Source of the DNA: a virus
IMG/VR virus record: IMGVR_UViG_3300021093_000034
Span: 1 to 64,000 of that record
Strand: one strand, 5' to 3'
Length of the DNA stretch: 64,000 nt
A program made the position numbers and the translations under genes. Under the pieces are notes generated by a model, which saw only the letters and a list, made by a program, of their open reading frames with translations, made no database searches and had not been told where the DNA came from. Of this stretch, positions 25,198 through 33,035 are shown one piece after another. The number at the start of each line of letters is the position of its first letter. Positions within the stretch are counted from its first letter, which is position 1.

Positions 25198-26133
25198 TTA
25201 ATTACCACCAGGTTCGATACTGTGCTTGTTAATGCCGCCTTCTTCACCTGTTTTTGCTTTCTCTTTCTTTGAGAAAGTGTTGCCTGCTCTTGCTCCTGGA
25301 ACATTTTCAAAGTTACCTGCATGTGGTAGATCTTTGGTTGTGCCTTTCTTTGGAGCACTTGTGCCGTCTGGTGCGCTTTCGCTAGCACCTTGCACCAAGT
25401 TCTTTGCAGTACCACCCATGTCATTCTTGCCTGCTACTGTTGACTGTGTGTTAACATTAGCATGATCGCCACCTGCGCTGGTACCAGCTGGTTGTCCTTC
25501 GGTGTTGCTAGGTGCGCTGATTTTTTCTACATATTCACGCATTAGATCAACTGCGGTTTTTTGTAGCGGACGACGCTGACGAGATTCATAAACGGACTCA
25601 TCCATTTTTTCTTCTTTGTCGTCATCTTCTTCTTTGTCATCTTTGTCGTCATGTTGAGCTTCGTACATTTCCATGTCATCTTTACGATCCATGTCGACCA
25701 TGTCATCATCGCCCATGTCCATTGTATCCATGTCCCCCATGTCATCATCGCCTTCGTCGCCCATTAGCTGTTCAAATTCGGCTTTTAAGGCTTCTAGCTC
25801 GCTTTCAAGATCCATGACTTTTTGCTCTAGGTCGCCTACGCCATCGTCATCGCCCATGTCATCATCGCCCATGTCGCCCATGTCGCCCATGTCCATGGCA
25901 TCCATGACATCTTCGTCTTCGCCTTCGACCATGCCACCGTTTTGATCGGCATCAATTTCCTGCATCATTGATTCTACTGGACTACCGCCCATACCTTCTT
26001 CGGCATATTCTTCATCCATTAGGCTTTCGTAGATGTCGCGACTTTTTTCTACTACAATTTCGTGAAACAACGCACGAGCTTGATCTTCCTCGTCGTTGAT
26101 AATGTGTTCTATTAGCTGTTCATATTTGTTCAT
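25198..26133 (-). CDS. Acidic prohead core protein (gp67/gp68 position)
   Basis: 311 aa. The N-terminal 40 residues (KYEQLIEHIINDEEDQARAL, FHEIVVEKSRDIYESLM) resemble prohead core proteins of T4-like marine phages. The middle is extremely acidic with Met-Gly-Asp repeats (MGDMGDMGDDDMGDDD), a short coiled coil (LEQKVMDLESELEALKAEFE), then more Asp/Glu/Lys. The C-terminal 110 residues are Gly/Ala/Asn-rich. It occupies the place of genes 67/68 between 20 and 21. The acidic tract probably mimics DNA charge inside the prohead. ATG 26133 has AAGGAG upstream. Confidence 0.75.
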   Translation of the reverse strand: MNKYEQLIEHIINDEEDQARALFHEIVVEKSRDIYESLMDEEYAEEGMGGSPVESMMQEIDADQNGGMVEGEDEDVMDAMDMGDMGDMGDDDMGDDDGVGDLEQKVMDLESELEALKAEFEQLMGDEGDDDMGDMDTMDMGDDDMVDMDRKDDMEMYEAQHDDKDDKEEDDDKEEKMDESVYESRQRRPLQKTAVDLMREYVEKISAPSNTEGQPAGTSAGGDHANVNTQSTVAGKNDMGGTAKNLVQGASESAPDGTSAPKKGTTKDLPHAGNFENVPGARAGNTFSKKEKAKTGEEGGINKHSIEPGGN

Positions 26134-26165
26134 CGGGAACTCCTTATAATAATATGGCTGTATTT

Positions 26166-26173
26166 TATTTACT
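26166..26173 (-). promoter_or_regulatory. T4-type late promoter box (AGTAAATA) for the core-21-22 genes
   Basis: Minus-strand AGTAAATA in the 93-base gap before ATG 26133. It gives a leader of about 27 bases with AAGGAG. Confidence 0.5.
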
Positions 26174-26226
26174 AAAATACCTAGATAATGGGGTTAAATG
26201 GTGTTTTTTTGAAGGATTTACTAGGA

Positions 26227-26451
26227 CTACATAGGCCCAGGCGCGGCTGCAGGAGGTTTGTACTGTTTTGCTACTTTTTCTAATTTGTTTTCGTGTTCTA
26301 CTTTACGCACATCATTGGCCATTCGTAAACGATTGAGATCGCCCAAGGTAAGCCGTGTTTTTCTAAGATCGCTCAGCTTGAGAGGCGTGTTATCGTCTTT
26401 CTCACTTTGATATCCGGGCTTGGCAGGTTCAAACAATTCAGTAACAATCAT
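26227..26451 (-). CDS. Small conserved head-module protein
   Basis: 74 aa (MIVTELFEPAKPGYQSEKDD, then LKLSDLRKTRLTLGDLNRLR). The basic helix KLSDLRKTRLTL is like small unnamed proteins encoded next to gp20 in cyanophages. The C-terminus is Pro/Ala-rich. No Shine-Dalgarno is present. A late box (AGTAAATA) ends exactly 6 bases before the ATG, suggesting a leaderless transcript. Likely a core or portal accessory protein. Confidence 0.6.
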   Translation of the reverse strand: MIVTELFEPAKPGYQSEKDDNTPLKLSDLRKTRLTLGDLNRLRMANDVRKVEHENKLEKVAKQYKPPAAAPGPM

Positions 26452-26456
26452 ACAGT

Positions 26457-26464
26457 TATTTACT
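26457..26464 (-). promoter_or_regulatory. T4-type late promoter box (AGTAAATA), leaderless arrangement
   Basis: Minus-strand AGTAAATA followed by five bases and ATG 26451, the same spacing as at 5936 and 50676. Confidence 0.45.
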
Positions 26465-26472
26465 CAATCTTG

Positions 26473-28188
26473 TTAAATTGCAGCCCCAGTGGGTGTAGTT
26501 TGAGCAGGGGCGCCTGCTGGTCCTGGGCCGGCTCCAAGAGGACTTCCTGTACCCGGTGCTGGTTGTGTTTCGGGACCAGGTTCTGTAGGCGGCGCCACAT
26601 TTTCCAAATCACCAGCAATACCACCAGGACTTATACCAACGCTTCGTAGATTAGGATCCTCGGCTGGCGTAAATTCAATGTCGCCCTGCTCTTCGGCCCA
26701 CATGGTTTCGTTTTCGCTCATTTCTTGCTCGCTTAGGCCCAGATAACGCTTCATTAACCAGCGTTTGCTCATGTAAGGATAAGCTTCTAGCTGAGTAAAT
26801 GTTGCAATTCTGGCGCTGTCAATATCAGCTTGACGATATTGTGCAAAGTTTTGCGGTGGTTCAAATATAATTTCAAACAGTTGACTGTCAATGTTAATAC
26901 CTCTCCAACGCATGAACAGTTTAAACTCTGTATCCAATTTTTCAATAATTGCGCTTTGTAGACGTTGACAATACTGATTAAAACGCCATTCTTGTATTAG
27001 AGCAGTACCTACTCTACCGTCATTGTATGCTTGTGTGGCATCTTCTACTGCTACCGGTAGGTAACTGCTGGGAATACGCAAACCACGGAATAACTTGTTT
27101 GTAAAATAACGTAAATCAGTGATTTCACCTAAGTTGCTAGCGCCAGGCAAGGTATCTACTGTCGATCCCCTTTGATCAGCTGTAACAGGAAAGAAGTAAT
27201 CTTCCATCTGTGCCAATGGGTTGTAAGTTGCATCCATCATGTTTGCTCCGCCACCTGTTTGAGTAGGAATACGTCGCTGACTGATTTCATTTTTTATACG
27301 TTCAACAAACGCCATGGCCATATGACTGGGCATATTACCTACATCAATTTTAAATACTCTACGCTCAGGAGCACGTTGTACGCGATAGATAATAACACTG
27401 TCTTCCAACAGTTCTTTTTGTTTAAAAACTTTGAAAACATTTTCTAACACACTGGTACCAAATGGCCAAAATACGTCAAGGCCTTCGGTAAGACTAAGAT
27501 GCATGATATGTTCGGCATTTACCGCGGCTTCGTTTTGAGCTCTAGTGAAACGCCCGCCGCCACCCAAGGGCACATTAGGCTGAACATAACTTCCTGACGG
27601 GCCGCCCACTTGCGGATGATTCATGTACTGATCGCTAGTAGTAACTGCTGTGACAGTGAGATTTTCAAAGTTGGGGTTGAGGTCTTTGACGATGTACTGC
27701 TCGGGCTTTTTACCTTCACTTTCGTTAACAATAACCTTGACCACTTTGCTCATTTCTACCCAGAACAGTTTAAAGTTTTCGGGATCTCGCACAAACACTT
27801 GATCACCGTATTTTATTGTATTTCTTACAATTCTAAATATACGTTTGTTGAATTCATTGAGATTGACCCATTGTTGCAGTTGTTCCTTGATGATTTTTAC
27901 TTCGTTATCAGTGGGTTGATCTTTGTATTTGATATCAAATGGTGTGTTGTTTGCTTCATTTTTCTGAGTCATAAACTCACTGAGAATGTCTAGAGCTGCA
28001 TTGATTTCTGAATCCATGTCCATTTGTTCGTACTGATTGTAGCGTTCAATACGATTGGGATGTCCAATATAAACGTCAGGCAAGTTGCTTTGATAGTTTC
28101 TATATCCAGGATCTGGCAAGCGACCGCTACCAAGTGGACTGATGTTGCTGGGCAAATTAGACGACTTAAAATATTTTTTCCAAGACAT
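26473..28188 (-). CDS. 20: Portal vertex protein gp20
   Basis: 571 aa from ATG 28188 (MSWKKYFKSSNLPSN). An ATG 12 codons upstream would lie before the predicted late transcription start, so the shorter form is preferred. It forms the dodecameric portal for DNA entry. Diagnostic stretches are RYNQYEQMDMDSEINAALDI, RIFRIVRNTIKYGDQVFVRD, LPGASNLGEITDLRYFTNKL and RIPSSYLPV. T4 gp20 is 524 aa. The C-terminal 60 residues are a Pro/Gly-rich tail (PGPETQPAPGTG). Confidence 0.95.
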   Translation of the reverse strand: MSWKKYFKSSNLPSNISPLGSGRLPDPGYRNYQSNLPDVYIGHPNRIERYNQYEQMDMDSEINAALDILSEFMTQKNEANNTPFDIKYKDQPTDNEVKIIKEQLQQWVNLNEFNKRIFRIVRNTIKYGDQVFVRDPENFKLFWVEMSKVVKVIVNESEGKKPEQYIVKDLNPNFENLTVTAVTTSDQYMNHPQVGGPSGSYVQPNVPLGGGGRFTRAQNEAAVNAEHIMHLSLTEGLDVFWPFGTSVLENVFKVFKQKELLEDSVIIYRVQRAPERRVFKIDVGNMPSHMAMAFVERIKNEISQRRIPTQTGGGANMMDATYNPLAQMEDYFFPVTADQRGSTVDTLPGASNLGEITDLRYFTNKLFRGLRIPSSYLPVAVEDATQAYNDGRVGTALIQEWRFNQYCQRLQSAIIEKLDTEFKLFMRWRGINIDSQLFEIIFEPPQNFAQYRQADIDSARIATFTQLEAYPYMSKRWLMKRYLGLSEQEMSENETMWAEEQGDIEFTPAEDPNLRSVGISPGGIAGDLENVAPPTEPGPETQPAPGTGSPLGAGPGPAGAPAQTTPTGAAI

Positions 28189-28208
28189 AGCGTGTTCCGA
28201 GTGTGCAG

Positions 28209-28216
28209 TATTTACC
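28209..28216 (-). promoter_or_regulatory. T4-type late promoter box (GGTAAATA) for gp20
   Basis: Minus-strand GGTAAATA. The predicted start lies about 15 bases before ATG 28188, which decides between the two possible gp20 starts. Confidence 0.55.
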
Positions 28217-28220
28217 GTGA

Positions 28221-30494
28221 TCAAGCCGTGTTGTTGGCTATTCTTTCGGACACACTGACCATGTCCTGCATTTCAGAAACTATCTTTTGTATTTCAGCAG
28301 TTTGCAGCTCGAGTGTTCTTTTTTGCTGCTCGCTGCTAGTAACCAATTGATCTTTTAGTTCAGTCATGACCTGACTCAGGCCACTAGGTGCAGAAAATGC
28401 TGTTTCTATTGCCCGGGTCACTGCTGCTGGCAATTCTGCAATTGGAGCTATATCAGGTGTAGCACTATCTTTGCGCCTTTCAATATCTTTTTGCAAAGAG
28501 TCTAAACTGGCTGCAAAAATATTTTGTAATTGAGTGGTTTTAGCTAATAGTTCAGTTGGATCAAGATTAGCTGCAAATTGATCCAAAGGAACAATCTGTC
28601 CTGGAGCGTCAAATGTTCTTACTTCAGGTCCTTGTTCGCCCACAATATAAGGAAGGAAACGACCCACCGGACCTCCGTCTGCTCTGGGTTCGGGTACAGG
28701 AAAAGTTGCTCGTACCCACCGTTTAAAAATTTCAGTCATGTTGGCCTTGTACTCTTCAAGATCTGTTACTGGTCCTGGAGGCGTTCTTCCAGGAACATCT
28801 ACACCAAACATCAATGACAGTGTTTGTTGTAGTCCTTGCACAAAGGCCTCGGTTGTGGCACCAATTGCTGTGGCATATTTTGGTAAAGCCTCTAAAGCCA
28901 AGTTTTCTATAGCTTTGGCAAATTTTTGTGTTTGATCTTGAGCTTTAAGAATACCGGTTGTGAGATCACCGCTGGCTGTGGCTTGATCTTCAGCAGCACG
29001 TTTTGATTGTTTATATATGTCTTTATCTTTAAATGCAAGAGCTACAAGTTCGTTAATACCAGTTGTTAAGCCGCCTAAACTGCCACTCAAGGTGTTAATC
29101 ATGGGTATTACACCACCAGTTGAGTCTTCAAGTTCTTTTTGTTTTTTACCTGCACGTATGGATTGTTCTACCCCTGCTTGTTGAGCATCTGCTACACTCT
29201 TGGATGAGTCGTAAATTATTTCTCTGCCTAATGTGAAAATTCTAGCAAAGTCCTCATTGTTAGCAGATAACAAAGCGGCAGTTTCCTCTGTAATTACTTG
29301 ACCGCCTGAAGCTATAAATTGTAAAAATCCTTTTTTAGCTGATTCTGGCAAATAACGAAAGTATGCCTGAAATTTGTTGGCCTGTTCTGGATCAGTGAAC
29401 TTGCTCATGATATCAGCTTGCATGGATTTAATTCTAGCTTCTTCGACTAAAGCCTTGGCATTTTTTCCTGTAATATCTTGTAGCACTTTTAAATCAACAG
29501 CATATGCTTTGGTAGCTCTAGCCACATCGGCAGCCTGAAGATTTTTAAACTGCTCCTGAGTCATAGTGGCACGTACAGTGCTTAAATAATCAGCTGCCAG
29601 TTCTGCCTGCTCCTCGATCGAGTAACCAAGCGCACGTAACTCATTGCGTAGCGTTCTTCCGTTAGCACCTTGTTCAGTTTCAAATGCAGCACTCACGTCT
29701 GCAACTTTTTTAGCTCCTTCGGCTAACGGAATACCAAAATTTCTAATAGACGCTTCAGCGGCTGCTACAGACTTGGTAAATTGTTCTATAGTCATACCCG
29801 ATCTAGAAGCAACATCGCGCAGCTCCATGAAACTGCCCGAAAAACTGGCACCCATTTTGTTAAACGTGCCCATGTTTTGTATGGTTTCCTGCAGTTCTTT
29901 GCTCATCATCTCGTTGATGACCTTGGCGCCGGATCCCAATACGCCGACTACGGCGCTGCTTGCTTTGCTCAGACCTTTGATTACAGTACCTAGTGGGCCT
30001 AAATATTCTGTCAGATCGGCGCCAGATTCAATTATTCCTCGTATGCCCATTGTGGCCATATCAATACCGGTACTGAAAATTCCAGCTGTGGCAGCAATAG
30101 GGTTATCTTGTATGCTTTTGGCCGATTTAGTAAAGGTAATACTCATGTCAGCCACAGCAGTAGACAGTCGTTGTAATTCAAAAGCAAAGCGACTGTTTTT
30201 GAAATCTTGTGCAGCAATAGTAGCAGCATTCATGCCAGATTCAAACTTGCTCCAACCCGACGATGTGGCAGCAGCAGCTGAACGTGACGCACTGGCCAAG
30301 CCCGCCATGCTGCCAGCTGCTTCGTCAGCTGAATTAGCAGTACGTTTGGTCGCCGCTGCGGCTTCAGCGTCGTATCGACGCTGACGATTGCTTTGGCTGG
30401 CCATTACTCGCAGCAACTCTTGCAAGGTGCTTTCTTGAGCAGCGTTTTCTACATAAACTGGACCAGTTGGTAATCCATCAATTCTGATAGCCAT
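28221..30494 (-). CDS. Tail tape measure protein
   Basis: 757 aa (T4 gp29 is 590 aa). It sets tail length and may be delivered with DNA. The N-terminus is followed by Ala/Ser-rich helices, hydrophobic segments around 130-200 (GTVIKGLSKASSAVVGVLGS), and long helical stretches. The C-terminal part has ADGGPVGRFLPYIVGEQGPE, a motif common near the ends of tape measure proteins, then a coiled coil (SSEQQKRTLELQTAEIQKIV). If length scales as in T4, the tail would be longer than T4's. GGA precedes ATG 30494. It sits next to the portal gene and divergent from gp26, unlike T4. Confidence 0.75.
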   Translation of the reverse strand: MAIRIDGLPTGPVYVENAAQESTLQELLRVMASQSNRQRRYDAEAAAATKRTANSADEAAGSMAGLASASRSAAAATSSGWSKFESGMNAATIAAQDFKNSRFAFELQRLSTAVADMSITFTKSAKSIQDNPIAATAGIFSTGIDMATMGIRGIIESGADLTEYLGPLGTVIKGLSKASSAVVGVLGSGAKVINEMMSKELQETIQNMGTFNKMGASFSGSFMELRDVASRSGMTIEQFTKSVAAAEASIRNFGIPLAEGAKKVADVSAAFETEQGANGRTLRNELRALGYSIEEQAELAADYLSTVRATMTQEQFKNLQAADVARATKAYAVDLKVLQDITGKNAKALVEEARIKSMQADIMSKFTDPEQANKFQAYFRYLPESAKKGFLQFIASGGQVITEETAALLSANNEDFARIFTLGREIIYDSSKSVADAQQAGVEQSIRAGKKQKELEDSTGGVIPMINTLSGSLGGLTTGINELVALAFKDKDIYKQSKRAAEDQATASGDLTTGILKAQDQTQKFAKAIENLALEALPKYATAIGATTEAFVQGLQQTLSLMFGVDVPGRTPPGPVTDLEEYKANMTEIFKRWVRATFPVPEPRADGGPVGRFLPYIVGEQGPEVRTFDAPGQIVPLDQFAANLDPTELLAKTTQLQNIFAASLDSLQKDIERRKDSATPDIAPIAELPAAVTRAIETAFSAPSGLSQVMTELKDQLVTSSEQQKRTLELQTAEIQKIVSEMQDMVSVSERIANNTA

Positions 30495-30504
30495 ATTTTT
30501 CCAC

Positions 30505-30512
30505 TATAAATA
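30505..30512 (+). promoter_or_regulatory. T4-type late promoter box (TATAAATA) for gp26-gp51
   Basis: Exact consensus TATAAATA on the plus strand, with predicted start near 30518. It faces the minus-strand box at 30525-30532. Confidence 0.6.
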
Positions 30513-30524
30513 CTACATCAATTA

Positions 30525-30532
30525 TATTTATT
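30525..30532 (-). promoter_or_regulatory. T4-type late promoter box (AATAAATA) for the tape measure gene
   Basis: Minus-strand AATAAATA with predicted start near 30519, about 25 bases before ATG 30494. It nearly shares its start region with the plus-strand box at 30505-30512. Confidence 0.5.
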
Positions 30533-30545
30533 TGGGGATCAAACC

Positions 30546-31382
30546 ATGGCCGTAGCAGCTAATAATCCGTTATTCAAACATTTTCGACAACCAGCACTGT
30601 ATCTAAAATTGCCAAGTCAAGGACAATTTTGGCCTGACGCAGCTATTGATTTACCGGTAACCGGTGAAATTCCTGTGTATCCTATGACGGTCAAAGACGA
30701 AATTACCTTGAAAACCCCTGATGCACTCATGAACGGTGTAGGTGTAATTGAAACAATACAAAGCTGTTGTCCCAATATCAAAGATGCCTGGAAAATGCCC
30801 ATAATTGACCTCGATGCTGTATTGATTGCCATAAGATTGGCCAGCTACGGTCATAATATGGACATAACTACAAATTGTAAACAGTGTGCCAGTGAAAATG
30901 ACAATACTGTTGATCTGCGTATGGTACTAGATCGTTTGCGTATTCCAGAATTCAAATCAGAACGTATTGATAATTTGACATTTAAATTTAGACCACAAGC
31001 ATTTGAAGACAACAACAAAGTCAACATGATACAGTACGAGCAGCAACGCTTGATAGACGCAGTGACCAGCAGTACTCTAAGTGACGAAGAAAAGAAAGCG
31101 CAATTTGATCAAATTTTTCCCAGATTGACTGATTTAAGTGTGGCCACAGTGGTTAACAATATAGAATCCATCACACTAGAAGATGGTACTCAAGTGACCG
31201 ACGAATACTACATAAAAGAGTTCTTGTTCAATTGCGAACGTAGCACATACACAGAAATAAAAAACAAAATAGATAACTTGATCAAACAATTACAGATTGA
31301 TCCAATGGAAATCGTTTGTTCAGAATGTCAGACAACATATCAAGCCGAGTTAAATTTTAATCAAGCAAATTTTTTCGGATGA
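30546..31382 (+). CDS. 26: Baseplate hub / tail assembly protein gp26
   Basis: 278 aa (T4 gp26 is 208 aa). The T4 baseplate (gp26-type) family pattern is clear: FRQPALYLKLPSQGQFW, EIPVYPMTVKDEITLKTPDA, CCPNIKDAWKMPIIDLDAVL and IRLASYGHNMDI. Two CxxC pairs (C111/C114 and C258/C261) could bind zinc. The gene ends in codons GCA AAT TTT TTC GGA TGA, which contain two canonical -1 slippery heptamers. The -1 frame is the downstream small ORF. It is divergent from the tape measure gene, which suggests a tape-measure chaperone role in addition to the classical hub assembly role. Confidence 0.88.
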   Translation: MAVAANNPLFKHFRQPALYLKLPSQGQFWPDAAIDLPVTGEIPVYPMTVKDEITLKTPDALMNGVGVIETIQSCCPNIKDAWKMPIIDLDAVLIAIRLASYGHNMDITTNCKQCASENDNTVDLRMVLDRLRIPEFKSERIDNLTFKFRPQAFEDNNKVNMIQYEQQRLIDAVTSSTLSDEEKKAQFDQIFPRLTDLSVATVVNNIESITLEDGTQVTDEYYIKEFLFNCERSTYTEIKNKIDNLIKQLQIDPMEIVCSECQTTYQAELNFNQANFFG

Positions 31383-31411
31383 GGCTTTTGACCATGTCTG
31401 AATCAGACATG
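31367..31411 (+). promoter_or_regulatory. Candidate -1 ribosomal frameshift site and downstream hairpin
   Basis: In the gp26 frame, A AAT TTT (31367-31373) and T TTT TTC (31370-31376) both fit X XXY YYZ. A -1 slip enters the frame of the 31379-31606 ORF, whose frame is open from 31361. A perfect 8-bp hairpin, CATGTCTG and CAGACATG around AAT, spans 31393-31411. It lies 16-19 bases downstream and covers the alternative ATG at 31394. Predicted fusion: 353 aa. Confidence 0.5.
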
Positions 31412-31606
31412 CTAACGTACTTCGAACAGCTAGAACGACAGTCAAAAGCCATAAAAGAAGAAATGCTGAGAATGTGTTGGTACATGAGAGGTGGACTCAG
31501 CTATGAAGATTCCATGCTGTTGAGCAATGATGATCGTGCTCTAATAGGTAAAATAATCAAAGACAATTTAGAAACTGCTAAGAAATCAGGAATGCCATTC
31601 TTCTAA
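31379..31606 (+). CDS. 51: Small gp51-like hub assembly protein / possible frameshift extension of gp26
   Basis: 75 aa from ATG 31379, which overlaps the gp26 stop as ATGA. A second ATG at 31394 has GAGG nine bases upstream but is inside a hairpin. The helical sequence SDMLTYFEQLERQSKAIKEE and MCWYMRGGLSYEDSMLLSND resembles small gp51-type proteins of T4-like marine phages, though it is much shorter than T4 gp51 (249 aa). It may be made alone by coupling, or as a -1 frameshift fusion with gp26. It is followed at once by a hairpin and a terminator. Confidence 0.65.
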   Translation: MRLLTMSESDMLTYFEQLERQSKAIKEEMLRMCWYMRGGLSYEDSMLLSNDDRALIGKIIKDNLETAKKSGMPFF

Positions 31607-31660
31607 GACTAACTTCGTTAGTCTATTGATTTCGCTTGCGCTCATCAATTTTGTTTTTTA
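31606..31660 (+). terminator. Double hairpin and intrinsic terminator after gp51
   Basis: First hairpin: AGACTAAC and GTTAGTCT around TTC (31606-31624). Second hairpin: ATTGAT and ATCAAT (31625-31649), followed by TTTTGTTTTTT. On the minus strand the second loop contains a GCAA tetraloop, so the element may act in both directions. Confidence 0.7.
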
Positions 31661-32015
31661 GATTTCATCTAGATTAATTGGTCACTCTTTGCCCAGGGCG
31701 GGCAAAAATACATGAGCTTCATCTGAGTAGCACAGTCACTAGCGTTAGAGCATTACAGAGGTGGTTGTCCGGTACCTCGAGCTCCGTTCTTATACAACGG
31801 CGGTTTATACAATAGACGCTAGCCTACCATACAAACGTGCTTGATCACTCAAGCGTCTTTATAGCCTTTATAAATCCTGTTCAAACAACTAAATCGCGGC
31901 ATTTGCGATCTTCATCCCGAAGGGTAGTAGTTGAGTGCTTCTTGCAGCGAGAAGGCTTCCGTCCCTGTGTTTATTTCGACCAGGTCTAGGGCACACGATA
32001 TTAACTTGTGCGAGT
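31661..32015. ncRNA. Candidate structured non-coding RNA (gene-free, hairpin-dense)
   Basis: This is the only gene-free stretch over 300 bases. Perfect stems seen: TTTGCCC/GGGCAAA (31688-31706); ATGA/TCAT (31712-31722); CTAGCGT/ACGCTAG (31739-31745 with 31816-31822), enclosing GAGC/GCTC (31748-31784), GAGGT/ACCTC (31758-31778) and CCGTT/AACGG (31784-31800); GCTTGA/TCAAGC (31839-31854); CAACTA/TAGTTG (31886-31891 with 31928-31933), enclosing ATCGC/GCGAT and CTTC/GAAG; CTTCT/AGAAG (31938-31954); GCACA/TGTGC (31991-32011). The minus strand is favoured because the 31845-31848 loop reads GTGA (GNRA) there, and it would extend the 3' end of the large operon. Possible relation to giant phage/marine RNAs (GOLLD- or IMES-like) is speculation. 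Confidence 0.5.
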
Positions 32016-33035
32016 TTATACTGCGGTACTTGTTATAATTTTAGCCAGAAAATTGCTGTAAAGTTGATGTGTTTTTGGGCCAGGGTGTAGATTATCGGTG
32101 CCAAAGTCTTGATATAAAAATAAGCCTTGAGTATTGTATGTTTTAGCGTTTTTATTTAATAGATATTTGAATTGATAATAATATTGTTCATTTAGTAAAG
32201 ATCGATTTAATAAATCATCAATTACTGCATTAAACATTACTAATTGGATGTCGAGTTTTTTACAAAAGTTTATTAATTCTCTAATAGATTCCAAGCATTG
32301 AAATAAGTTATTTTCGTCGTCCAATTGATCAATTGGGAAAATTCTGTTAAATGCACTATTCTTTTGATATAATGCATTTAAAGCATGAAGATGATGTAAT
32401 TGATCTTGGTAGTAATACGGTATTCTTCTAAAGGTTGTTATCCCCCAACACAGTATGTCTCCAGACCTGATGTCAGATTTTAAAATCTGATTAGCAGCCC
32501 ACCGAATTGACGATCCGGGCGCAGTTAAAAAACTACAAGGCAAATCTAATTTATCGCCTACAAGAGAACCATATCGTTCAGTAGGTTTTACACCAACGCC
32601 GTGACTTACACTACATCCTGCGATCCAAATTTGCTTGCTGTTGGTTTTTCTAGTGTCGGCGATAGAATTTTTATATTTTTGACTAATGCATAAATTTAAA
32701 TTAACAACTTTTACTTGATCTGACAAATAAAGTAATAAAATTTCAGACGAGCCTTGTATGCAGTCGGTGGCATTGGTTGCAGTTATAGTTTTGTGATCAG
32801 ACCATACTTCCGGTGGGCAGTATACAATAGTATCAGCTGATAGCAAGATTTCCATCACAATTGATATGTCTTTGGGAAGATCTGCTAGCGAAGTGTAGCA
32901 TACTAGATTGTGTCGCCGAGATTCCAAGAACTCCTGATAATTGCTTGACTCAACTAAAAAAGCATCGCGTCTGTGCGCTTTTGCTTGTTCGGCAAGTTCA
33001 ATATTGCAATCACCAAAATATATAACTTTGCTCAT
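32016..33035 (-). CDS. SGNH-hydrolase-like protein A
   Basis: 339 aa. After about 130 residues of unassigned N-terminal domain comes IWIAGCSVSHGVGV (Ser-containing block I, residues 136-149). Then come LTAPGSSIRWAANQI (block II-like) and DILCWGITTFRRIP. The end is GTDNLHPGPKTHQLY, with the Asp-x-x-His pair of block V. The layout matches SGNH/GDSL esterases, which remove acyl groups from lipids or sugars. It is the last gene of the 13-gene operon and overlaps the GIY-YIG gene as ATGA. It is clearly similar to the protein at 41601-42488. Confidence 0.65.
   Translation of the reverse strand: MSKVIYFGDCNIELAEQAKAHRRDAFLVESSNYQEFLESRRHNLVCYTSLADLPKDISIVMEILLSADTIVYCPPEVWSDHKTITATNATDCIQGSSEILLLYLSDQVKVVNLNLCISQKYKNSIADTRKTNSKQIWIAGCSVSHGVGVKPTERYGSLVGDKLDLPCSFLTAPGSSIRWAANQILKSDIRSGDILCWGITTFRRIPYYYQDQLHHLHALNALYQKNSAFNRIFPIDQLDDENNLFQCLESIRELINFCKKLDIQLVMFNAVIDDLLNRSLLNEQYYYQFKYLLNKNAKTYNTQGLFLYQDFGTDNLHPGPKTHQLYSNFLAKIITSTAV

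Noticed and set aside
25673-25945. Ser/Met-rich plus-strand frame
   Set aside because: It is the antisense of the acidic Met-Gly-Asp tract of the prohead core protein, with no independent signals.
29644-30384. 246-codon plus-strand frame opposite the tape measure gene
   Set aside because: It lacks a ribosome-binding site, has shadow-type composition, and is fully covered by the well-supported tape measure gene.
31771-31784. Overlapping KpnI, XhoI and SacI sites (GGTACCTCGAGCTC), resembling a cloning polylinker
   Set aside because: The flanks show no vector sequence, and the bases take part in natural stems. Coincidence is the simplest explanation.
31739-31822. tRNA-like fold: 7-bp outer stem, U8/A9-like TA, GAGC D-stem and a 5-bp stem with 7-base loop containing TAT at the anticodon position
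   Set aside because: There is no T-arm (only 15 unpaired bases remain before the outer stem) and the D-loop is far too long, so it is not called a tRNA. It is kept as part of the structured-RNA candidate.
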